The notes beneath the pieces are model-generated. The model was given only the letters and a program-made list of their open reading frames with translations. It ran no database searches and was not told where the DNA came from. Shown piece after piece: positions 1 through 8,795 of a DNA stretch of 64,000 bases (positions are counted from its first letter, which is position 1; each line of letters begins with the position of its first letter). The position numbers were made by a program, and so were the translations under genes. The stretch spans positions 124,001 through 188,000 of the forward strand of contig NZ_AQQR01000001.1 of NCBI RefSeq assembly GCF_002210095.1. Reading direction: 5' to 3'. The stretch is from Marinibacterium profundimaris (GTDB lineage Bacteria; Pseudomonadota; Alphaproteobacteria; Rhodobacterales; Rhodobacteraceae).

Positions 1-383
1 GATCTGCGGCGGCTGTCCATACGACTTGTCAGCCCGGAGACAGGACGTGCTGGCCGCATTGCTCATGACATTCGGTGCTTTTTTTGAATCAAGTGCAGGT
101 GTTCACCCATCCCCACCTCTTGGACGTCCCTGATCATCCTCTTTGCTGGTCGTTATCTTGAATGGCCTGCGGTCCTGTTCGGTTGTTGAGATCTTAGCCG
201 CGTCTTCAACCTCTGCGGTCGTCATGCTTGGGTTTCGGCGGAATTCGACTGACTGTCAGGGGCATTCGCAACAATTGGCCGATACCCCTGACAGATGCCG
301 TCGACGCGGCCCGACCTGCTTGACTTGCCACCGTCACCGTAGAAGACGTCCGGCCTGAAAACTGCCCCGGACTGGCTCTTCCC
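1..383. other. Left-edge stretch without a recognisable gene
   Basis: I see no convincing coding sequence here. The short open frames on both strands have no recognisable motifs and no good ribosome binding site. The stretch precedes the Crp/Fnr-type gene and probably holds its promoter, but no clear -35/-10 pair or operator stands out. A gene upstream of the window may end near its left edge. Confidence 0.5.
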
Positions 384-1127
384 ATGATGTTTCCCGCTGA
401 CCGCCATCCGCTTGACGACTCCCACTGGTTGTCTCAGGTGCCAGCCGCCTTTCGCAAGGATGTGCTCGATCTGTGCACCTTTCGCAGGTTGAACGATCAG
501 GAGTTGACCCTGGGCGCCGAGGACGCGCCGGGGAGCGTGATCGGCGTGGTGTCTGGCGCACTGGCGCTCGAACGGGACGTGCCGGGGCAAGGGTTCGTGC
601 CTGTCTGGCTGCTTCAGGAAGGTACGTGGAGGGCGGTTGACGGGACCTTTCAGGGCGATACGCGGGGGATCACGTTGCGGGCCGCCGGACCGGCCGAGAT
701 CGTGGAGCTTTCGGCGATGCAGGTGCAGCGGATCGCCGAGGCGCACGAGGATGGCTGGCGCTGGTTTGCCCAGATCTCTGCGGGCCAGGCGCAGCTGGCG
801 ACCGAGGTGTCGCTGAGTTTCATGCAGCTTGACGGTGCCGTGCGGATGGCTAACCTGCTGCTGAGGCTTTGTCGGTCGGGACGGGCGGATGGCGCGCTGA
901 TGCCCGTGGCGCTGGCCGAAGCGGATCTTGCGCGGATCTGCGGCCTGACGCTTCTTGCGCTCGGGCGCGGACTGGGCGTCCTGGCGGCGCTGGGTCTGGT
1001 CCGACATGTGAACGGAGTGATCGAGATCCTGTCGGAACCGAAGCTGAGCGCCTGGCTGGGGCCGCGCGCGGTGCCCTCGGCGTACGCGGGCGGGGCGGCC
1101 GACGCGTCGAACAGGCGGATCGCCTGA
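384..1127 (+). CDS. Crp/Fnr-family transcriptional regulator
   Basis: This 247-aa protein has the two-part layout of the Crp/Fnr family. An N-terminal effector-type beta-roll (about residues 20-140) is followed by a long dimerisation helix and a C-terminal winged helix-turn-helix (about 175-220, with EADLARICGLTLLALGRGLG). There is no FNR-type cysteine cluster, so an oxygen-sensing iron-sulfur cluster is unlikely. Whether it binds a cyclic nucleotide cannot be told, because the usual phosphate-binding signature is not obvious. Two adjacent ATG codons (384, 387) are possible starts, and neither has a strong Shine-Dalgarno. It stands alone upstream of the phage-like pair, in the same orientation but about 440 bp away, so co-transcription is unlikely. 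Family call is fairly safe; targets are unknown. Confidence 0.75.
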   Translation: MMFPADRHPLDDSHWLSQVPAAFRKDVLDLCTFRRLNDQELTLGAEDAPGSVIGVVSGALALERDVPGQGFVPVWLLQEGTWRAVDGTFQGDTRGITLRAAGPAEIVELSAMQVQRIAEAHEDGWRWFAQISAGQAQLATEVSLSFMQLDGAVRMANLLLRLCRSGRADGALMPVALAEADLARICGLTLLALGRGLGVLAALGLVRHVNGVIEILSEPKLSAWLGPRAVPSAYAGGAADASNRRIA

Positions 1128-1570
1128 GCGCGGGGAGAAGGCAGCGTCTGCCAGATCCAGAAAACTCCATAAAATTCAGATCTCTGTAGACGTTTTTTAA
1201 ACTGTTTCCGGGATCCCTAGTCGGCTTGGAGTCCGGCGAGCGACCCGGGTCCGGACAACCGATGCCCTGGCTGCAGTGAGCGAGACAGGGTTGGAGATCG
1301 GTGCCCGGGTCTGGCCCGGTCACACCGCGCCGTGGCGCCGCATGTGGCCCGGCGCAGGTCCGCGCATGCGAGGCGCAACACCACAGAACGCTCTGGTAAG
1401 CCGGGCTTAGACCCCGTGCACCTACCTGTTTTCCTGCAAGAGGCCGGTGGGATCGGCGACGTCGCGATGAAAGCCCGGCCGTCCTGTCGGCCCGTCTTCG
1501 GCTTTCGGCCGGTCCCGCTCTGGCCTCGCCCGCACGCGTGACAACGACCTCAAACACAGGAAATCCAGCC
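1128..1570. other. Intergenic region upstream of the phage-like pair
   Basis: This stretch of about 440 bp holds no supported gene. Near 1165-1200 it is AT-richer than its surroundings, with runs of A and T, which would suit a promoter for the two genes that start at 1571. The Shine-Dalgarno AGGAAA (1558-1563) is at its right end. No operator could be assigned. Confidence 0.5.
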
Positions 1571-1858
1571 ATGGCGCATCTCAACACGATCACTTGCTTC
1601 GGCGGCGAGTGGACCGAGCTTACCAATGCGGATGTCTCCGCGATCCGGATCCAGAATCAGGGCGGTGACCTGATCCGGGTCATGGCCACGCCGGACACGG
1701 CGGAACCGGCGGGCAGCCAGGGCTCCATCGCGCTTGGCGCGGGGGACATCGTGGCGGCAAGCACGCCGCTGGCGGATCTTTTTCCCAGTGTGACCGCGGG
1801 CTACCGGGTCTGGGCCTGGGCTGTGGTGACGGTCGACGTGTCGGTGTCGCATGGCTGA
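1571..1858 (+). CDS. Small phage-like structural protein, possible GTA head-spike base (GhsA-like)
   Basis: A 95-aa protein without signal peptide or membrane segment, rich in beta-prone residues and containing IRIQNQGGDL and a W-x-W near the C-terminus. I chose the ATG at 1571 because AGGAAA lies 7-8 bases upstream; an in-frame start at 1538 has no such site. The stop codon overlaps the start of the next gene (ATG at 1851), so the two are very likely translated together. Small proteins of this kind accompany large phage spike or fibre proteins. In Rhodobacter capsulatus the head spikes of the gene transfer agent come from a small-plus-large gene pair (ghsA, ghsB) away from the main GTA cluster. 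The match here rests on gene size, overlap and domain content, not on alignment. Confidence 0.5.
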   Translation: MAHLNTITCFGGEWTELTNADVSAIRIQNQGGDLIRVMATPDTAEPAGSQGSIALGAGDIVAASTPLADLFPSVTAGYRVWAWAVVTVDVSVSHG

Positions 1859-4007
1859 TTTCGTCACCGGCTTTTCCCGCAGCCCGTTCCTGGTGCAGCG
1901 GCCCGCCGGGTCGCGAAACAGCGCCTTTTCGGCCTATGCGGTCAACGGGGTCGCGCCGCGGCTGGTCAGCGATTTCGCGGCCGGCCTGTACCTGGACCAG
2001 GGCGGCGTCAGCGATGTCGCGACGCTGTTCGGCGGCTGCGACCGAAGCGGCCCGGCCACGCAATACGACAGCGACGGGCGCCTGGTGTGGGCGCCTCACA
2101 ACCTGGCGGTCAACAGCGGCTCACCGGCGGCGCAGGATATCGCGGTGGAGCCCGGCGCCCGCTATACAGTTGGCTGTTCCGGGAATGGGACGGTGACATT
2201 GTCCGGGGCAGGCACGGGCAGCGCGATTGCCGGGGCGCCGGTCAGCATCGTCGCCGCCAGCGCGACACTGAGCTTGGCGGTGACCGGAGCGGTGGCGCAG
2301 ATGTGGTGCCACCGGTCGGACCTTGGCGGCATGGCGCCGGTGCCGAAGGGCGTACGCCCGGCGGCGGGGCTTGAAAGCTGCCTGCCGACCGGGGGCGCGC
2401 CGCGCTACATGATGCGCTCGGCCGCCTACCTTCCGGCGCCGGGGATCTTCTGGATCGGGGACAGTTTCCTGAACGGGGATTTGTTGCCGATAGAAACCAT
2501 GGCGCTGGTCGAACCCAACGGGCTGATCCCGCATGAGACAGACGGTGTCGGCGGCAGCAACCTTCAGCAGCAGGCCACGCGCTTTGCCGGCGCGGACCCG
2601 GCCATGTACGAGCGGACGCTGGTGATCATGGACGGCGGGCTGACCGACAGCGCAGCGCAGGCCATGGCGGCAATCGACGACATGGTCGGACGGCTGGGCC
2701 ACGACCGCTGGATCTATGTCCAGCCGGCGCCGTTCTCGGCGCCCGATGCCGGGATGCTGCAAACCTGGGCCGACATCCGCGACCACGTGGGAGAGGCGCA
2801 TTATGTCCCGACATGGGAAGGCGCGCTGGCGCTCAGCGACGGCTCGCCCGAGGACGAGGCACGGGTGGCCGACGGGCTTTGGCCGCTGTCGCTCACCGAG
2901 AGCGAGACGGATTTCCACGCCAATGCCGCCGGGCGCAGCTATCTTGCCGCGCAGATCCACGCCAAGCTGTTGGCGCGCGGGGATATCGGCAATCCGGCGG
3001 CACGGGTGCGGGCGGGCCTGCAGGTGGAACCGGCCACGTCCAACCTGCTGGAACAGACGGCCTTTGCCTCGGCCACGCCGCCGGGCTGGACGGTCTTCGT
3101 GGGCTCGGGCACGCGCAGCCTGACCGAGCTTTACGGCGCGCCCGCAATCCGCTTCACCTGTGCCGGGCAGCGCGACGCGCTCTACCAGCCGTTCACGCTG
3201 GCGCCCAACACGACCTACACGGCCTCGGCGCGGGTCAGCGTCCTGGCCGATACGCTGGGTCCGGTGATGGGGATCTACAACCTGTCGGATGCGACGGCTG
3301 CGGGCGGCAGCCTGTCGGCGACGCTGGCCGACCGCGACGCGCAGGGCTATGTCACGATCACCTTCACCACCGGGACGGATATCTACGGCGATCTCCGCTT
3401 TGGGGTCGGGCTGGACGCGGGTCGGACCGGGGATGTCGTGATCTCGGAGGTGCAGCTGGAACCCGGATCGCGGCGCACGTCTCATGTGCCGTCGCTGGCC
3501 GGTCCTGCGGTGCGCGCGGCGGATCCGGTGCCAACCATCCCGGCCGCACGCCTGCCAAGTGCCGGGGGCATGCCCGACGCGATCTGCTTCGCGATCCGGG
3601 GGCGGATGAGCTACCGGGACACGGGCAACGCGCTGGAGGTCCGGCCGCTGACCTGGCAGGGGAATTCCGACAATTTCATCCATTACTACCTGCGCACCGA
3701 TGGCGCGAGCACCGGGCAGCCGCAGATGCGGCACAAGGGGCAGGGGGTGACGCAGGATGTCACCGGTCCCACCGGCGCCTATGCGCCGGGCGAGGAGGTG
3801 GCGTTTTCCCTGGGCTCCCGCCTGTCGGCGGAGGGAATCAACGCGGCGATCGACGGGGTGGCCCTTGGTGGCGCCGCATCGGTGGCGATGCCGGATCTTG
3901 CCGCCTCGAACCTGCAGCTGGGGCAGACCTTTACCGGCTATATCTCCTGCTTTGCCATGTGGGACACCGATATCGGCGACGCCGGACTGGAAGAGGCGAC
4001 CGGGTAG
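1851..4007 (+). CDS. Large phage-like spike/fibre protein with SGNH-hydrolase-like and carbohydrate-binding-like domains (GhsB-like)
   Basis: This 718-aa protein appears modular. The N-terminal ~180 residues look like a virion-attachment region. An SGNH-hydrolase-like domain follows (about 195-375), with WIGDSF as block I and TDFHANAAG near its end. The usual block V DxxH is here D-F-H, so catalysis is uncertain. Next is a beta-sandwich (about 385-535, starting SNLLEQTAF) of the type found in phage spike and fibre proteins. The C-terminal LamG/concanavalin-like sandwich (about 555-715) suggests glycan binding. There is no signal peptide. It overlaps the preceding small gene by 8 bases and is followed by a terminator. 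No capsid, terminase, lysis or integrase genes are nearby. A lone spike pair fits GTA head spikes that bind host capsule polysaccharide; a prophage remnant is the alternative. Confidence 0.5.
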   Translation: MADFVTGFSRSPFLVQRPAGSRNSAFSAYAVNGVAPRLVSDFAAGLYLDQGGVSDVATLFGGCDRSGPATQYDSDGRLVWAPHNLAVNSGSPAAQDIAVEPGARYTVGCSGNGTVTLSGAGTGSAIAGAPVSIVAASATLSLAVTGAVAQMWCHRSDLGGMAPVPKGVRPAAGLESCLPTGGAPRYMMRSAAYLPAPGIFWIGDSFLNGDLLPIETMALVEPNGLIPHETDGVGGSNLQQQATRFAGADPAMYERTLVIMDGGLTDSAAQAMAAIDDMVGRLGHDRWIYVQPAPFSAPDAGMLQTWADIRDHVGEAHYVPTWEGALALSDGSPEDEARVADGLWPLSLTESETDFHANAAGRSYLAAQIHAKLLARGDIGNPAARVRAGLQVEPATSNLLEQTAFASATPPGWTVFVGSGTRSLTELYGAPAIRFTCAGQRDALYQPFTLAPNTTYTASARVSVLADTLGPVMGIYNLSDATAAGGSLSATLADRDAQGYVTITFTTGTDIYGDLRFGVGLDAGRTGDVVISEVQLEPGSRRTSHVPSLAGPAVRAADPVPTIPAARLPSAGGMPDAICFAIRGRMSYRDTGNALEVRPLTWQGNSDNFIHYYLRTDGASTGQPQMRHKGQGVTQDVTGPTGAYAPGEEVAFSLGSRLSAEGINAAIDGVALGGAASVAMPDLAASNLQLGQTFTGYISCFAMWDTDIGDAGLEEATG

Positions 4008-4029
4008 ATCAGCGGGAACCCTGGACATG

Positions 4030-4069
4030 AAAACGGCGCGGGGCCATGCAAGCCACGCGCCGTTTTTTT
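4030..4069. terminator. Bidirectional intrinsic terminator
   Basis: An inverted repeat (AAAACGGCGCGG paired with CCACGCGCCGTTTT, one mismatch) is followed by a run of seven T on the plus strand and preceded by A residues. It can therefore work on both strands. It lies between the 3' ends of the phage-like gene (+) and the RNA helicase gene (-). Confidence 0.75.
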
Positions 4070-4139
4070 CGTTCTTGGACAGCCCTGCCTTGCGGCGGGC
4101 CATCCTGATCCGGCCGACCCAGGGGCAGATCCCCCGGGA

Positions 4140-5435
4140 TCAGGCGGCGCTGCGGCGGGGCCTGCGGCGGCGGGCCTGGCCGCCGGGCTTGCCATGATTG
4201 GCACCCTGCGCGCCGCCCTGCGGCTTGCCGCCGCCACCGCCGCCGCGACGACGACCGCCTCCTCGGCCGCGCCCGCCGCTGCCGGCGGGTTGTCCTGCGC
4301 CCGGAGGCGGGGCTTCGCCGCTGGCGACCGGGATGTCGATCTTCATCAGCTTCTGGATCTGGCGCAGCTGGTCGGCCTCGTCCGGAGCGCAGAAGGCGAT
4401 CGCCTCGCCCTCGCGGCCCGCGCGCGCGGTCCGGCCGATGCGGTGCACGTAGTTGTCAGGCACTTCCGGCAGGTCGAAGTTGATGACATAGGCCACGCCC
4501 GGGATGTCGATGCCGCGCGCGGCCACATCGGTGGCCACCAGCACCTTCACCGTGCCGTCGCGGAACGCCTTGATGGCGCGGTCACGCTGGCCCTGGCTCT
4601 TGTTGCCATGGATCGAGGCGGCGTCGAACCCGTCGGCCACCAGACCCTTCATCAGCCGTTCCGCGCCATGCTTGGTGCGCGAAAAGACCAGCGTCAGGGC
4701 ATCCATGTCCTGGCGCAGGATCTCGCGCAGCTTGGCGGGCTTGTCCCCCTTGTCGAGGAAATGCACCGACTGGGTGATCTTGTCCGCGGCCTTGCCCGGA
4801 GGAGAGACCTGGACCCGGCGCGGATCCTTGAGATAGGCGCGGCTGAGCTCTTCCATCTGCTTGGGCATGGTGGCCGAGAACAGCATCGTCTGGCGCGGCG
4901 TGCCGAGCTTGGGCGCGATCTTGCGCAGGGCGTGGATGAAGCCCAGGTCCAGCATCTGGTCGGCTTCGTCCAGCACAAGGTGGCGCACCTGGCCCAGGTC
5001 CACGGCGCCGCGGTCCATCAGGTCGATCAGGCGCCCGGGCGTGGCGACAAGAACATCGGTCCCGCGCGAGAGCATGTTGATCTGCCGGTTGATCGACTGG
5101 CCGCCGACCACGGTGGACACGCGGATCTTGGTCTTTTCGGTCAGGGTCTTCAGGCTTTCGGCGATCTGGTTCACCAGCTCGCGCGTGGGCGCGAGGATCA
5201 GCGCCTTGGCGGTCTTGGGCGCTGGTCTGCCCGGCATGGACAGCAGCTGGTTGATCAGCGGCAGACCGAAGGCCAGGGTCTTGCCGGTGCCGGTCTGGGC
5301 CAGGCCCAGAACGTCATGGCCGTCCATCGCAAGCGGGATCGCCTGGTTCTGGATCGGGGTGGGTTCGGAGAAACCGATGCGCTCCAGCGCATCATTCAGC
5401 TCGGGCGAAAGGCCCAGCATGTCGAAATCGAACAC
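4140..5435 (-). CDS. DEAD-box ATP-dependent RNA helicase (RhlE-like)
   Basis: A 431-aa DEAD-box helicase with all core motifs: Q motif (FSEPTPIQ, about 22-29), Walker A (AQTGTGKT, 46-53), PTREL, TPGR, DEAD (156-159), SAT (187-189), RGIDIPGV and HRIGRTARAG. The tail after about residue 380 is rich in Gly, Arg and Pro, as in RhlE-type helicases that bind RNA loosely through RGG-like tails. It should unwind structured RNA or remodel ribonucleoprotein in the cytoplasm, for example in ribosome assembly or cold adaptation. I place the start at GTG 5435: AAGGAAA is about 6 bases upstream and the family begins with this FDFDMLGLSPEL segment. The open frame extends 69 codons further upstream but that part has no family character. 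Confidence 0.9.
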   Translation of the reverse strand: MFDFDMLGLSPELNDALERIGFSEPTPIQNQAIPLAMDGHDVLGLAQTGTGKTLAFGLPLINQLLSMPGRPAPKTAKALILAPTRELVNQIAESLKTLTEKTKIRVSTVVGGQSINRQINMLSRGTDVLVATPGRLIDLMDRGAVDLGQVRHLVLDEADQMLDLGFIHALRKIAPKLGTPRQTMLFSATMPKQMEELSRAYLKDPRRVQVSPPGKAADKITQSVHFLDKGDKPAKLREILRQDMDALTLVFSRTKHGAERLMKGLVADGFDAASIHGNKSQGQRDRAIKAFRDGTVKVLVATDVAARGIDIPGVAYVINFDLPEVPDNYVHRIGRTARAGREGEAIAFCAPDEADQLRQIQKLMKIDIPVASGEAPPPGAGQPAGSGGRGRGGGRRRGGGGGGKPQGGAQGANHGKPGGQARRRRPRRSAA

Positions 5436-5863
5436 GTAGTTTTCCTTTTGGCACCGGGGCCGCAATCTGGGCGGCACGGCGCAATGGCTGTGGCCGCGTG
5501 GATCGCGGCGCACGAGGGTGTTGCGCGGCCTCGGAAGACGCAGGGGGATCCTGCGGCACCCGGCCGACACATCCAGCACCCTGCGTGATGGGGAACCTGA
5601 AAGATCGTCGCTGACGGGCCCGGACAAAAACCTGCAACACATGCAGACGGGCCACGGCTAGCTCACGCGGCAATGCAGCGACGGGCAACATGTGGGGCAT
5701 GGGGGACGATCTGTCAAGAGTGCAGTCGGGGCAGGGGGTTAAGAGAAGGTTGCCGCGGTGCCGCACCGCCCTGAGACGCCGCCGCCGCCGGCCCCCCGGG
5801 TTGCGGCGCTGCCAGCGGCATGGGAGGTTGCGCCGCAACGGAAACGACAAAAGGATCAGGCGC
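5436..5863. other. Divergent intergenic region between helicase and methyltransferase genes
   Basis: Both flanking genes read outward from this stretch of about 430 bp, so it must hold both promoters. No protein gene is supported. It is very GC-rich in its right half and contains the inverted repeat described separately at 5800-5839. Confidence 0.5.
5800..5839 (+). promoter_or_regulatory. Inverted repeat just upstream of the methyltransferase gene
   Basis: GTTGCGGCGC (5800-5809) and GCGCCGCAAC (5830-5839) are perfect 10-bp complements around a 20-nt loop, ending about 11 nt before the AAGGA ribosome binding site of the gene starting at 5864. There is no T-run, so it could be an mRNA leader structure or a protein-binding site. 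Function is not known. Confidence 0.35.
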
Positions 5864-6514
5864 ATGGCCACCAAGACCCCCGACCGGCAGCAGGGCTTCG
5901 ACCTCAGGGGCGGCACCACGGACGCAAGCGCGGTTTCGGGCTATTACGACGACTGGGCCGCGACCTATGAGGCGTCGGTGAAATCCTGGAACTACAGCGC
6001 GCCCTCGGACGCCGCCGCACGGCTGGTGCCGCACCTGTCGAAGGGCGACTCGGTGCTCGACATCGGCTGCGGGACGGGGCTTTTCGGGCAGGCCATGGCC
6101 GGGCGCGGAGCCTTCCGGCTGGTCGGGCTGGATATCTCGGACGAAAGCCTGCGGCTGGCAAAGGACACCGGGGTCTATGCCGAGCTGACCGAACATGACC
6201 TGCAGGTGCTGCCGCTGCCGGTGGCGGACGACACCATGGACGCCGCCGCCTCTGTCGGAGTGCTGACCTATCTGGAAGACGCCGGCGCCATGCTGCGCGA
6301 CGCCTGCCGCTGCGTGCGGCCCGGCGGGATCATAACCTTCACCCAGCGCACCGACCGCTGGGCCGCGCTCGATTTCGGCGCGACGGTCGAGCAGATCGCG
6401 AAGGACGGGCTCTGGACGGTGCTGGAGATCAGCACGCCCCAGGATTACCTGCCCGGGCACGAGGATTTCGGACAGGATATCAAGATCATCCACACGGTCT
6501 GCCGGGTGGTCTGA
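5864..6514 (+). CDS. Class I SAM-dependent methyltransferase
   Basis: A 216-aa cytosolic protein with the Rossmann-like methyltransferase fold. Motif I is VLDIGCGTGLFG (about 64-75), with the acidic end of the next strand at GLDIS. It probably transfers a methyl group from S-adenosylmethionine to a small molecule; the substrate is not evident. The YYDDWAATYE segment before motif I is typical of ubiE/TPR-associated methyltransferases. The start at 5864 is supported by AAGGA about 10 bases upstream. The open frame extends upstream with an Arg-rich, non-family sequence, which I rejected. It lies alone, convergent with the FAD/NAD(P)-binding gene whose stop is 28 bp away. Confidence 0.8.
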   Translation: MATKTPDRQQGFDLRGGTTDASAVSGYYDDWAATYEASVKSWNYSAPSDAAARLVPHLSKGDSVLDIGCGTGLFGQAMAGRGAFRLVGLDISDESLRLAKDTGVYAELTEHDLQVLPLPVADDTMDAAASVGVLTYLEDAGAMLRDACRCVRPGGIITFTQRTDRWAALDFGATVEQIAKDGLWTVLEISTPQDYLPGHEDFGQDIKIIHTVCRVV

Positions 6515-6542
6515 GGCCGGGGCGGCACAGGCCCCCGCGCGC

Positions 6543-8177
6543 TTAGCCCTGCGGCTGCCCGATCCGGTCGGTCACGCCCCGCGCCCAGCGGCGCGAGGCA
6601 GCGCCGAAGCAGTCGTGCAGCGAATCGGCGGCGATGACACTGCCCAGCGACATCCGCCCCAGCAGGCACAGCCCCGGCGCGGTCGCGCCGTCCGGCCCGA
6701 TAAGGGCGCCGTCCCCGGCGGTGTCCGCCGCCAGAGGCCCCTCGCGCGCGGTCAGCCAGCCGTCGTCCAGCAGCCCCGTGACCAGCGGATCCCGGACCGC
6801 GCCGAGATCGGGGTTGGGAAGCACCCCATCGACCATCACGCTGGCCTCGATCGCGGTGTCGCCACAGGCCAGCCGCCAGCCTTCGGGGATCAGAGTGATC
6901 TCGGGGTCGGTCGCCAGCTCGAGCGAGACGATGCCGGCCTCGATCAGCGCGGCCAGCTCGTGGCAGGACGAGACCGGCGGGCCGTAGGAATAGCGCTTCA
7001 GCCCCTCGTCAAAGCCCACAAGGGCCTCGGCGGTGTCGGGCGGGGTGGTCGCGGGGTTGTAGCCGATGCGCAGCGCGTCCTGCCATGTCCGCCAGACCTG
7101 GCCGACCGTGTAGCCGATCGACGGCGGCTGGCGTCCCTCGGCCATGGCAAGGCCGTCCTGCAGCGCCTGCAGCGGAGAGCTGTCCTCCTGCGTGCCGGGC
7201 GCGTCCCATTCGGTGGCAAGCCAGTCGGCGACCCCGGCGGGGTCGGTCCCCGTCTCCTCCAGGATCCGGCGGACAGGGGGCAGGAGCGCGCCGTCGATCT
7301 TCTGCCGGGCCGTGTCGGGATCCGCCGTCGCGGCGGCGGCGATGGCCTCGGCAAAGGCGTCGCTTTCCGCCTGGGTCGGCGCGAAGCATGCGTCAAGCGC
7401 GGCGGTGGCGGGCTTCGGGGCGGGCGGTCGCCCGTCGAGAGAGAAGGGCAGGATACGCGCGGGCTCGCCCCCCGAGGCGACATAGGTGCCGTCTGCGAAC
7501 CGCCCGCCCTGACCGGTGGTGAGCACGCGCAGCACGTCGAAGGACGACAGCGCCAGCCCCCGGATCGCGACGGTCTGGCCGGCCCAGTCCACCGCGCGAT
7601 CCTGCAGCAGCCGCGCCGGATAGGCCTGCGCCAGCCTGCCCGCCCCCGTGCCGGCGTGGTCCTGCCATTCGGCAAGCTGGTCGTCCGGAGCGACTTTGGG
7701 CTGGCCCGGCACCAGCAGCACCTCGGCATAGGGTCCGTGCCAGCTGTCGTCGGAAAACAGCTGCCAACCCGTGTCGTCGCGCTTGAGATCGGTGACCGCA
7801 TGCGGCCGCAGGGAGATGGCCAGCGCCGCATGCGCGCGCAGCTCGGCAAAGCGGGCTTCCAGGTAGCGGCCGAGTTCGGCGCGCGGGGGGAAGGCATCGG
7901 GATCCGCGGGCGCGTCCGGCCAGTCGGCGAAGGGGCCAAGGGCCGAGAAGGCCGGCGGCCGGATGGCGATGTCGCGCATGGGGATGTTCAGACGGCAGAG
8001 CGGGCTTTCGGCCGGGTCGAAATTCGGTCCCGCGCCGGGGGCCGGGAAGGCATCGAAGATGTCCACCTTCAGCGCCGGTTGTCCCGCGCGCGCATCGGCC
8101 AGCGCCTCAAGCGCGCCCAGCCCGCGTGGCCCCATGCCCACGACCGCAATCCGTGGTGCCGTAATCCCGTCTGACAT
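6543..8177 (-). CDS. FAD/NAD(P)-binding protein of unknown specificity
   Basis: A 544-aa protein whose N-terminus has the dinucleotide-binding signature IAVVGMGPRGLGAL (about 10-23). This is followed by the long domain of the FAD-NAD(P)-binding family, a relative of hydroxyornithine-monooxygenase-like and L-lysine-oxygenase-like proteins. The family usually carries two such sites; the second is not obvious here. I chose the ATG at 8177 because the family fold begins 9 residues later; the upstream 45 codons are Pro/Arg-rich without family character. Proteins of this type are often encoded near siderophore or amino-acid-modifying enzymes, but no such genes are adjacent here. Substrate unknown. 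Confidence 0.75.
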   Translation of the reverse strand: MSDGITAPRIAVVGMGPRGLGALEALADARAGQPALKVDIFDAFPAPGAGPNFDPAESPLCRLNIPMRDIAIRPPAFSALGPFADWPDAPADPDAFPPRAELGRYLEARFAELRAHAALAISLRPHAVTDLKRDDTGWQLFSDDSWHGPYAEVLLVPGQPKVAPDDQLAEWQDHAGTGAGRLAQAYPARLLQDRAVDWAGQTVAIRGLALSSFDVLRVLTTGQGGRFADGTYVASGGEPARILPFSLDGRPPAPKPATAALDACFAPTQAESDAFAEAIAAAATADPDTARQKIDGALLPPVRRILEETGTDPAGVADWLATEWDAPGTQEDSSPLQALQDGLAMAEGRQPPSIGYTVGQVWRTWQDALRIGYNPATTPPDTAEALVGFDEGLKRYSYGPPVSSCHELAALIEAGIVSLELATDPEITLIPEGWRLACGDTAIEASVMVDGVLPNPDLGAVRDPLVTGLLDDGWLTAREGPLAADTAGDGALIGPDGATAPGLCLLGRMSLGSVIAADSLHDCFGAASRRWARGVTDRIGQPQG

Positions 8178-8405
8178 TCGTAACTTCCCTGCGTCCCCTG
8201 TGGCGCAGGAGGATAACGCCGGCTCAGGCGCTCCGTTCCCGGGCGCGGGCTGTCCGTGGGTTTTGTGGTGGGATTGCCGCCGTGGCGGTCTTGGCGGTGC
8301 CCCTGTGGGCACTGCCCGTTACCGACCGACCTACCGTCGTGGCCCTTAACGCCCCCCCTGACAGGCTTTCCCTAAGTGCCAGGGGCAACTGGCCCCGGTT
8401 TGCGT

Positions 8406-8795
8406 TCACCGTCGCAACCGGGTTTTCCTTTCATCACAGCCAAGTTGGCGCCTTTGGACAATTTGGGTCAGACAGGAATGTGGCGAATGTCTGCAGCGCG
8501 TTCGCCACCAACGTAATGGCTCCCATGCACGCGTTCTTTCAGTGAATTCTTCTTCGCTGAGCAGCCCCCTCCGCAAGAGACTTCTCACGAAATCTGCTGT
8601 GTCAGCGGCTTGCTTTCTTCTTTTGCACCCGTAGCACGCTGCAACAGTCTTTCCATAAGTATTGTCGCCCTGACCTGAATGGGAAACGACGTGGTCAAGC
8701 TCGCAATTTTCGTCCGAAATCTCTCTCAAGCAATAAAAGCACTTATAATTATCTCGCTCCATGATCGGTAATGAATGCCTAATTGCGAGAAGCAC
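8406..8795 (-). CDS. Small HNH endonuclease-like protein
   Basis: The protein (up to 129 aa from a GTG at 8795, or 118 aa from the ATG at 8762) has an HNH nuclease core: RDNYKCFYC, then CELDHVVSHSGQGDN, then CYGCKRRK. The two Cys pairs probably hold a structural zinc and the DHV histidine is the likely metal-binding catalytic residue. No strong Shine-Dalgarno supports either start. The last ~40 residues (after RTRAWEP) have no family character and may reflect a frameshift or a worn 3' end. Base composition is clearly less GC-rich than the neighbours, which suggests acquisition by transfer. Possible roles are restriction of foreign DNA or a phage-type nuclease; no methyltransferase partner is nearby. 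Confidence 0.6.
   Translation of the reverse strand: MLLAIRHSLPIMERDNYKCFYCLREISDENCELDHVVSHSGQGDNTYGKTVAACYGCKRRKQAADTADFVRSLLRRGLLSEEEFTERTRAWEPLRWWRTRCRHSPHSCLTQIVQRRQLGCDERKTRLRR

Noticed and set aside
143-358. 71-codon open frame near the left edge
   Set aside because: No ribosome binding site, no motifs, ends in an Arg-rich run.
2121-4103. 660-codon open frame on the minus strand opposite the phage-like gene
   Set aside because: Composition is that of an antisense shadow; the plus-strand product has recognisable domains and a ribosome binding site upstream of its unit.
5436-5642. N-terminal 69-residue extension of the RNA helicase
   Set aside because: The GTG at 5435 has a good Shine-Dalgarno and matches the family start; the extension has no family character.
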